DNA from: Acholeplasmataceae bacterium
GTDB taxonomy: Bacteria > Bacillota_I > Bacilli_A > Acholeplasmatales > Acholeplasmataceae
Length of the DNA: 10,721 nt
Reading direction: 5' to 3'
Assembly: GCA_030656435.1 (NCBI GenBank)
Contig: JAUSOA010000280.1
Span: 1-10,721, forward strand
Under the pieces are notes generated by a model that was not told where the DNA came from, ran no database searches, and was given only the letters and a program-made list of their open reading frames with translations. Numbering within the stretch: position 1 is the stretch's first letter; the number at the start of each line of letters is the position of its first letter. A program made the translations under genes and the position numbers. Positions 6,255 to 10,721 of this stretch are shown here, piece by piece.

Positions 6255-7512
6255 GGTGACCTCCAATCATCTTATTTCTAGCTTTGATGGTTGATGATTC
6301 AAATTCGCTTGATGCACGGTTGATGCTGTTTCTTCCGAATTTAAACTTGAGTTCATCGACAGCTAAATGAAGATTGTGCTCTTTAATAATTTGTTCTGCA
6401 TTCTCAAATAGTGAAAATTGATAGACATGACTTTCACTCAGGTTGGTGACACTGACGTGTACACGCCGAATGGGCTCATCCTCATAGTACTTACGAAATA
6501 TATCAAGACAAGCCTCATAAATAACAGACGCATTAGCACTCGGCTGATCCAAACTAACCTGTCTGCCAAAGCCACCACCGACTTCTTTACTATAACCAAT
6601 ACCAAAATGGACGGTTTTAGCAACCTTTTTATGAAGACGAAGTCTTCGAGTGACGTCATCGACCATTTCAAGGATGATTTGAAAAATATCGGGTGGAAAA
6701 TAATCGTGGAACAATGTTTGTCCAGAGCCGTAGCTTTTACTTACTGCACGGATTGCCTTCTTTTGTTGAATCATGCTCATATCAATACCATGTGTGTGAT
6801 AATAAAGTTCTTCACCCAGTATACCAAAGTTTTTCTTTAGGGTAAGTAAATCATAGTGTGCAATATCCCCAATCGTTTCTAAACCGAATCTTGATAGGTT
6901 GCGCTCCATATTGTGCCCAATTCCCCACATCTCAGAAAGAGGAGAAACAGGCCAGAGTTTGGTAGGAATATCTTCATAGGTCCATTTCGCGATAAAATCG
7001 GGTGCCTTTTTAGATTCGATATCTAGCGCAAGCTTACTCATTAGCATGTTAGGGCCTATTCCACATGTCGCAAATAGTTTTGTTTCCTGATAAATCGTGT
7101 CTAAAATCATTTTCGCGATTTCAATATCTGTTTTTTTGTAATAGTTTAAGTATTCTGTGATATCGAGAAATGCTTCATCAATGGAATAAACGTATAAATC
7201 GTCTTCTGAAACAAACTTCAGATAAATCTCAATGATTTTTGTCGAGTACTCAAGATAGGTTGTCATTCGTGGCTTTCTAAAAATAATGGGCAAATCCTTA
7301 GGGATTTCATGAATGCGACAGCGACTAGGAACACCTAGGGTCTTCAAGTAAGGCGATACGGCAAGTACAATCGAACCGCCGCCTCTAGATGCATCAGCAA
7401 CCACTAAAGGAGTTTTAAATGGATCTAAATTTGAAAGTGCGCACTCAACGGAGGCGTAGAAACTTTTCAAGTCGATACATAAAATGTGCCGATGAAGTTT
7501 GTATTCTTCCAT
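6247..7512 (-). CDS. Y-family translesion DNA polymerase (UmuC/UvrX/YqjW type)
   Basis: This 421-residue protein is a lesion-bypass polymerase. Motif I is CIDLKSFYASVEC (12-24), with the metal ligand D14 and the steric residues FY. YSIDEAF (109-115) supplies D112 and E113. MWGIGHNMERNLSRFG (195-210) is the helix-hairpin-helix of the thumb, and the little-finger domain covers roughly 245-360. QFSLF (365-369) fits a beta-clamp-binding peptide. A C-terminal tail of about 50 residues follows. The pairing with a YolD-like gene indicates the UvrX/YqjW group rather than housekeeping DinB. The ATG at 7512 is chosen because AAAGGGAG precedes it and the promoter's predicted start point lies near 7529, which excludes the TTG at 7533. 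Its 3' end overlaps the YolD gene by 8 nt and contains that gene's ribosome site. Confidence 0.93.
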   Translation of the reverse strand: MEEYKLHRHILCIDLKSFYASVECALSNLDPFKTPLVVADASRGGGSIVLAVSPYLKTLGVPSRCRIHEIPKDLPIIFRKPRMTTYLEYSTKIIEIYLKFVSEDDLYVYSIDEAFLDITEYLNYYKKTDIEIAKMILDTIYQETKLFATCGIGPNMLMSKLALDIESKKAPDFIAKWTYEDIPTKLWPVSPLSEMWGIGHNMERNLSRFGLETIGDIAHYDLLTLKKNFGILGEELYYHTHGIDMSMIQQKKAIRAVSKSYGSGQTLFHDYFPPDIFQIILEMVDDVTRRLRLHKKVAKTVHFGIGYSKEVGGGFGRQVSLDQPSANASVIYEACLDIFRKYYEDEPIRRVHVSVTNLSESHVYQFSLFENAEQIIKEHNLHLAVDELKFKFGRNSINRASSEFESSTIKARNKMIGGHHA

Positions 7513-7535
7513 GGTATCACTCCCTTTGTGCAATC

Positions 7536-7558
7536 ATTATATCAATAATTTTCGAAAA
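7536..7558 (-). promoter_or_regulatory. Extended -10 promoter with TTTTCGAAAA palindrome upstream of the polymerase
   Basis: On the minus strand TGATATAAT (7544-7536) is an extended -10 element; the -35 position (CTTTTC) is poor. The perfect 10-base palindrome TTTTCGAAAA (7549-7558) fills the upstream half of the spacer, where a repressor would block polymerase. It does not match the classical Gram-positive LexA box GAACnnnnGTTC. The promoter is well placed, leaving a leader of about 17 nt; the operator role is inferred. Confidence 0.6.
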
Positions 7559-7622
7559 GAAAAGGGGGTAGAAATCATTTTTTTATTGAAAGTGTTATCT
7601 GAAAAAACTTACATTTGTATTC

Positions 7623-7652
7623 ATTATAAAAGTAAGCGTTTCACTTTGAAAC
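7623..7652 (-). promoter_or_regulatory. Upstream inverted repeat GTTTCA-n3-TGAAAC with a nearby TATAAT
   Basis: GTTTCACTTTGAAAC (7638-7652) is a perfect six-base inverted repeat with a 3-base centre, lying between the rRNA-modification gene and the polymerase gene. On the minus strand a TATAAT (7628-7623) lies downstream of it, with a weak -35 (TTTCAA) in the repeat itself. It may be a second, repressor-controlled promoter; evidence is positional only. The rest of the 7534-7689 gap shows nothing else I can name. Confidence 0.35.
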
Positions 7653-7689
7653 TTAAGATTTTTAGGTTCGAAAATGGATTTTTCTCATT

Positions 7690-7712
7690 AAAAAAACTCA
7701 GATTTCTCTGAG
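7690..7712 (-). terminator. Intrinsic terminator after the RluF-like gene
   Basis: On the minus strand CTCAGA-GAAA-TCTGAG makes a perfect six-pair stem capped by a GNRA-type GAAA loop, followed by seven Ts. It starts one base after the TAA at 7714-7716, so it closes the cyclophilin-RluF transcript. Confidence 0.88.
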
Positions 7713-7713
7713 C

Positions 7714-8409
7714 TTATTTTTCTAACAAACTAAACAGTATACGTTTTTCCTCTTCAGTTAAGTATCGATATTTTCCAACTGGAACATCTAAGGTAATATT
7801 CATGATGCGTGTTCTCTTGAGAGAAACAACACCATACCCAAAGAATTCACACATTCTTCTAATCTGTCGATTCATACCTTCAGTCAAAACGATTTTAAAC
7901 CTTTTTGGACCGAGCTGCTCAACCTTGCATGGCTTAGTAATCGTATTTAAGATTGGAACTCCAGCAGCCATTTTAGAAGCGAAGTCAGTAGAAAGAACAC
8001 GGTCTACTTGTACAATATATTCCTTTTCATGTGCATTTTCAGCCCGAAGGATTTCATTGACAATATCGCCATCATTGGTCATTAATATCAAACCTTCGGA
8101 ATCCTTATCGAGTCTTCCAACATGGAAAATACGCTTTGGATACTTCATGAAATCAATAATATTACCTCTAATTTTTTGATCTGTAGTTGAAGTAATGCCT
8201 ACAGGTTTGTTTAAAGCGATATAAACAAAATCTTGATGCGGCTTTAAATCGTGACCTTCCACAGTGACTGAGTCACTATCTCCAACCTGATCACCAAGAG
8301 AAGCTATTTTTCCATTAATTCTAACCTTTGAATTTTCAATTAAGCGATCTGCCTCTCGTCTAGAACAATAGCCAACCTCACTTAAGTATTTATTAATTCG
8401 AGTTGCCAT
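7714..8409 (-). CDS. rluF: 23S rRNA pseudouridine synthase, RluF-like
   Basis: This 231-residue protein has an N-terminal S4 RNA-binding domain (about 1-50, RINKYLSEVGYCSRREADRL) and an RsuA/RluB/RluF-type catalytic domain. GRLDKDSEGL (98-107) contains the catalytic D101; NRQIRRMCEFFG (180-191) and LKRTRIMN (197-204) are conserved. AENAHEKEYIV (123-133) and GVPIL (150-154) resemble RluF, which modifies U2604 of 23S rRNA in E. coli; RluB or RluE specificity is less likely but not excluded. The ATG follows the cyclophilin stop after a single base (TAA-G-ATG). The only Shine-Dalgarno-like element is AAGG inside the upstream coding end, so translation is probably coupled. Confidence 0.85.
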   Translation of the reverse strand: MATRINKYLSEVGYCSRREADRLIENSKVRINGKIASLGDQVGDSDSVTVEGHDLKPHQDFVYIALNKPVGITSTTDQKIRGNIIDFMKYPKRIFHVGRLDKDSEGLILMTNDGDIVNEILRAENAHEKEYIVQVDRVLSTDFASKMAAGVPILNTITKPCKVEQLGPKRFKIVLTEGMNRQIRRMCEFFGYGVVSLKRTRIMNITLDVPVGKYRYLTEEEKRILFSLLEK

Positions 8410-8410
8410 C

Positions 8411-8944
8411 TTAAGCCTTATAGCACTGTGGTGCAGGATAGTTCTTACCCATTAAATCCACCGTCATTTTTTCAATGATGATATCCTTAAAGGGCTTATC
8501 ACGAAAATCCTTAGGAGAGACAGCGATTTTATCGACAACCTCCATACCTTCAACAACACCACCAAATGCGGCATATGCACCATCTAAATGTGGTGAATTT
8601 TGATGCATGATGAAAAATTGAGAGGTTGCAGAATTTGGATCGTTTGTTCTAGCCATGGAGATTACGCCACGAAAGTGAATGAGTGGATTATCAAAGCCAT
8701 TAGATTTGAATTCGCCCTTTATTGGACATGAAGAATCTTTACCCCATCCTCCTTGAATCATAAAGCCTGGAATAATGCGGTGAAAATTAAGACCGTCATA
8801 GTATTTTTTTTGAACTAAATGAATGAAATTACTGACTGAATTTGGTGCAACATCGTAAAACAGCTCGAGTTTAATGGTTCCTAAATCTTTAATGACCATG
8901 GTCACTCTGGGATTGTCTTGATTTAAATAGTTTTGATAGCTCAT
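8411..8944 (-). CDS. Cyclophilin-type peptidyl-prolyl cis-trans isomerase
   Basis: This 177-residue cytoplasmic protein has no signal peptide. It catalyses cis-trans isomerisation of proline peptide bonds in protein folding. NFHRIIPGFMIQGG (53-66) contains the catalytic R56 with F61 and Q64; SMARTNDPNSATSQFFI (96-112) includes F111, equivalent to F113 of human cyclophilin A; HLDGAYAAFG (119-128) has His where human cyclophilin A has Trp121, as in many bacterial members. A short C-terminal tail ends in PAPQCYKA. AAAGGAAG precedes the ATG with good spacing. It is first in a two-gene transcript with the rRNA pseudouridine synthase. Confidence 0.93.
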   Translation of the reverse strand: MSYQNYLNQDNPRVTMVIKDLGTIKLELFYDVAPNSVSNFIHLVQKKYYDGLNFHRIIPGFMIQGGWGKDSSCPIKGEFKSNGFDNPLIHFRGVISMARTNDPNSATSQFFIMHQNSPHLDGAYAAFGGVVEGMEVVDKIAVSPKDFRDKPFKDIIIEKMTVDLMGKNYPAPQCYKA

Positions 8945-8978
8945 GATATACTTCCTTTCATCTTTTTAATACCTCATT

Positions 8979-8987
8979 ATTATACCA
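8979..8987 (-). promoter_or_regulatory. Extended -10 promoter of the cyclophilin-RluF operon
   Basis: TGGTATAAT on the minus strand is a TGn-extended -10 with a perfect TATAAT, about 35 bases upstream of the ATG at 8944. The -35 position is poor, as at the other extended -10 promoters in this window. Confidence 0.65.
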
Positions 8988-8988
8988 A

Positions 8989-9013
8989 TAATATGGCCTA
9001 TGAACACATATTA
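8989..9013. repeat. Inverted repeat TAATATG-n11-CATATTA at the -35 region
   Basis: Seven-base arms (8989-8995 and 9007-9013) are separated by 11 bases. The repeat lies directly upstream of the extended -10 and covers the -35 region, the usual place for an operator. AT-rich composition makes chance possible. Confidence 0.35.
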
Positions 9014-9063
9014 AACATAAAAAATGTGAATTTTAAGATAGTATAGGTTGAATAATGACACAA

Positions 9064-9107
9064 AAATAAATAGGGTATCCATTTGACCAATCAAAAGGGT
9101 TACCCTA
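9064..9107 (-). terminator. Long intrinsic terminator after the GGDEF gene
   Basis: On the minus strand TAGGGTA (9107-9101) pairs with TACCCTA (9077-9071). After small internal mismatches, CC/GG and TTTGA/TCAAA pairs continue to a TTGG loop. The stem is followed by TTTATTTTT. It ends the diguanylate cyclase transcript. Confidence 0.82.
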
Positions 9108-9130
9108 CTTATTAATATTCATTTTAGATT

Positions 9131-10721
9131 TTAAGTTTCTTTTGAATAAGTAAATTGTTTTTTTTGATACATTTGCATATCACTTGTCTTAATGGCATCC
9201 TCTAAGCTATGTTCCTTAGAATGATAAGCAGAATGCCCAATTGATCCAGTTACGGTATATGTTTTCCCATTTAGAAGAATCTCATGCTCTAGAACCTTTT
9301 TAAAGGATTGGATGACATTTTCAATTTCTATTCCAGAGGTTGCTCTATGTAAAATGATAAATTCATCGCCGCCATATCGAATGATGATGGAGTTTTCACC
9401 AAAGAAGGTGCGCATTCTCTCAGAGATGACACAAAGAATCTCATCACCGATAGCGTGACCATAGGTATCATTGGTAAACTTAAAATTATCTAAATCCATA
9501 AAAAGTAGATAGAAGTAACCATCGAGGGGGCTAATACCTTTTTTCTCATTTTCGATGAGCTTATTCAAATAGAGTCTATTGTAAACGCTAGTTAGTGGAT
9601 CGATAACAATTTCTGTCTCTAAGCTCTTTGAGAAAGCCTTGAAATTCAAGAATTCATCTGCAATTGCAACTGACATAAAAGCAATCATAACCAGTGATGC
9701 AAAAAGGAAGTTATAAAGGCTTCCACCGAAGAAAAACTCAAGCAATGTAGCAAATATCATTATAATTGCTGAAAACATCATTAAAACTGAACCTCTAGCC
9801 TTATGAATTAATCCGAAAGCTAAAGTGTAGATGAAAAATGGAACAAATCCTATGAATAGGAATTTAAACAAGGTAAACATATCCTCTAGATTTCTGACTG
9901 GAACAAGCATTCCTACGACAATCAAAGTTATAGCGAGTCCAAAGTAAAAATATTCTAGATGACGTTTAATCGGAATAAATTGCAATCGACTAAGGAATAA
10001 ACCAATGACTGGAAGAATGAGCATACCGAGGATGTATTCCAGTCTAACTATTGTATACCAAGATAAAAAGGGAAGGATAAATAAAATAAGCCTATGTCCA
10101 GTAATAATTAGACGCATAGCGAGCAAAAACGAGAAGAGACCAAGATAAAATGCCTTGTATTCCCTTCTAGAGAGCATGTGAAGGATAACGAAATAAACAC
10201 CGTTTGCGATAATAATACCGAATAGAAAAGAGGTCAAAATATAATGATTAATTTCATAGCTAAATAGTTTTGCTCCACTTGAGATACTAAGTGGAAGCCA
10301 GAAACCAGCTTCGTGATTATCGAAATTTGAGATTTCCATCGTTATTATGGCAACACCATCATCATCAGGTGAAAAATATCCAACCTCGCTTTTTGAATAA
10401 GGCACATAGTTTTCTCTAGTTCTTGAGACAACACCGTTATTCATAATGACGTTTCCATTGACACGAAGCGTATAGCTAATGCCAGCATCTATTAGACTGA
10501 CTCCATAAACCTTTTCTTCAGTCAAACCAGTGATTGTCAACCGGTATGTTGCATAACCATAAGGCTTATTTCCATAAAGCGGATTATTTGCCCAATAGTG
10601 AGGAATACTAACAATTGTGCCAACTCCAGAAATGTCTTCTGCAAGTGAATGATTAAAGAACTCCCATTCTCCATCTAAATCAATAATTTTATTGGAGTTC
10701 CAGGCAGATAAATCGATATTT
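9131..10721 (-). CDS. Membrane diguanylate cyclase with 7TMR-DISM-type sensor (5' partial)
   Basis: The last 529 residues are visible; the reading frame continues past base 10721, and the TTG at 10540 is an internal leucine codon. An extracellular jelly-roll-like sensor starts the visible part (LDGEWEF, then PHYWANN and GYATYRLTI), typical of 7TMR-DISM extracellular domains. About seven membrane helices lie between visible residues 160 and 355. A GGDEF domain covers about 370-529: DPLTSVYNR (374-382), FMDLDNFK (407-414) with a metal-binding aspartate, and RYGGDEF (448-454), so the active site is intact. It should make cyclic di-GMP from two GTP in response to an outside ligand, perhaps carbohydrate-like. 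The inhibitory I-site RxxD is absent (GENS at its position). The gene has its own terminator and no EAL domain. Confidence 0.9.
   Translation of the reverse strand, partial: NIDLSAWNSNKIIDLDGEWEFFNHSLAEDISGVGTIVSIPHYWANNPLYGNKPYGYATYRLTITGLTEEKVYGVSLIDAGISYTLRVNGNVIMNNGVVSRTRENYVPYSKSEVGYFSPDDDGVAIITMEISNFDNHEAGFWLPLSISSGAKLFSYEINHYILTSFLFGIIIANGVYFVILHMLSRREYKAFYLGLFSFLLAMRLIITGHRLILFILPFLSWYTIVRLEYILGMLILPVIGLFLSRLQFIPIKRHLEYFYFGLAITLIVVGMLVPVRNLEDMFTLFKFLFIGFVPFFIYTLAFGLIHKARGSVLMMFSAIIMIFATLLEFFFGGSLYNFLFASLVMIAFMSVAIADEFLNFKAFSKSLETEIVIDPLTSVYNRLYLNKLIENEKKGISPLDGYFYLLFMDLDNFKFTNDTYGHAIGDEILCVISERMRTFFGENSIIIRYGGDEFIILHRATSGIEIENVIQSFKKVLEHEILLNGKTYTVTGSIGHSAYHSKEHSLEDAIKTSDMQMYQKKQFTYSKET

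Noticed and set aside
6418..6840. 140-residue plus-strand reading frame opposite the polymerase
   Set aside because: It is antisense to the conserved Y-family coding sequence; no promoter or ribosome site was seen and composition follows the opposite strand.
7513..7533. Seven-residue N-terminal extension of the polymerase from a TTG at 7533
   Set aside because: It would lie upstream of the start point predicted from the TGATATAAT element, and AAAGGGAG serves the ATG at 7512.
7499..7711. 70-residue plus-strand frame in the polymerase upstream gap
   Set aside because: It crosses the polymerase start, the promoter and a terminator hairpin, and lacks a ribosome site; these regulatory elements explain the region better.
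7802..8179. 125-residue plus-strand frame opposite the RluF-like gene
   Set aside because: It is the antisense shadow of a conserved pseudouridine synthase.
10538..10540. TTG at 10540 as the start of the diguanylate cyclase
   Set aside because: The open frame continues to the window edge and encodes a recognisable sensor sequence (LDGEWEF to GYATYRL), so the TTG is an internal Leu codon and the gene is partial.
1..10721. TGA read as tryptophan (Mycoplasma-type code)
   Set aside because: Trp codons I checked are TGG and the frames stay open without in-frame TGA. The lack of TGA stops in these few genes is not strong evidence for recoding.

Overview
This is an AT-rich window of nine protein genes, eight on the minus strand and one on the plus strand, with short gaps and classical Shine-Dalgarno sites. 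GlpP, a YolD/Y-family polymerase pair, an LtaS-like enzyme and TTGACA/TATAAT or TGnTATAAT promoters point to a low-GC Gram-positive (Bacillota), most likely in or near Bacilli. Tryptophans I checked (e.g. in GlpP and the LtaS-like protein) are encoded by TGG and visible stops are TAA or TAG, so nothing suggests a TGA-Trp code. The exact lineage cannot be fixed from this sequence.

Left block (1-2019, minus): a glycerol-3-phosphate unit. A perfect consensus promoter drives a leader with a hairpin terminator, then glpP (an RNA-binding antiterminator responsive to glycerol-3-phosphate). A second terminator-like hairpin follows, then a GlpA-type FAD oxidoreductase that runs off the left edge. The 9-mer CCAAGAGAG occurs in both leaders just before or at the hairpin. 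This makes it a good candidate for the GlpP recognition element and suggests that glpP regulates itself.

Middle block (2020-5923): a plus-strand orphan membrane protein, divergent from glpP, meets a minus-strand pair tail to tail with a 3-nt gap. The pair is an LtaS-like membrane phosphatase/phosphoglycerol transferase followed by an extended-SDR (epimerase-like) protein. The pair probably works on the envelope, and it lies close to glycerol-phosphate genes.

Right-centre block (5928-7713): a Y-family translesion DNA polymerase and a YolD-like protein overlap by 8 nt. They have their own extended -10 promoter and a strong terminator. No classical Gram-positive LexA box is visible; palindromes sit at the promoter instead.

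Right block (7714-10721): a cyclophilin-type peptidylprolyl isomerase is translationally coupled to an RluF-like 23S rRNA pseudouridine synthase. Upstream is a separately terminated membrane diguanylate cyclase (7TMR-DISM type sensor plus GGDEF) whose 5' end lies beyond the window.

Most genes belong to known families. The least explained items are the plus-strand orphan, the repeated glp leader motif, the LtaS-like/SDR pair and several uncharacterised operator-like palindromes. I found no clear sign of a wholly new multi-gene system. No tRNA, rRNA, CRISPR array, insertion sequence or phage gene was seen, and no gene-free stretch exceeds 300 bases.
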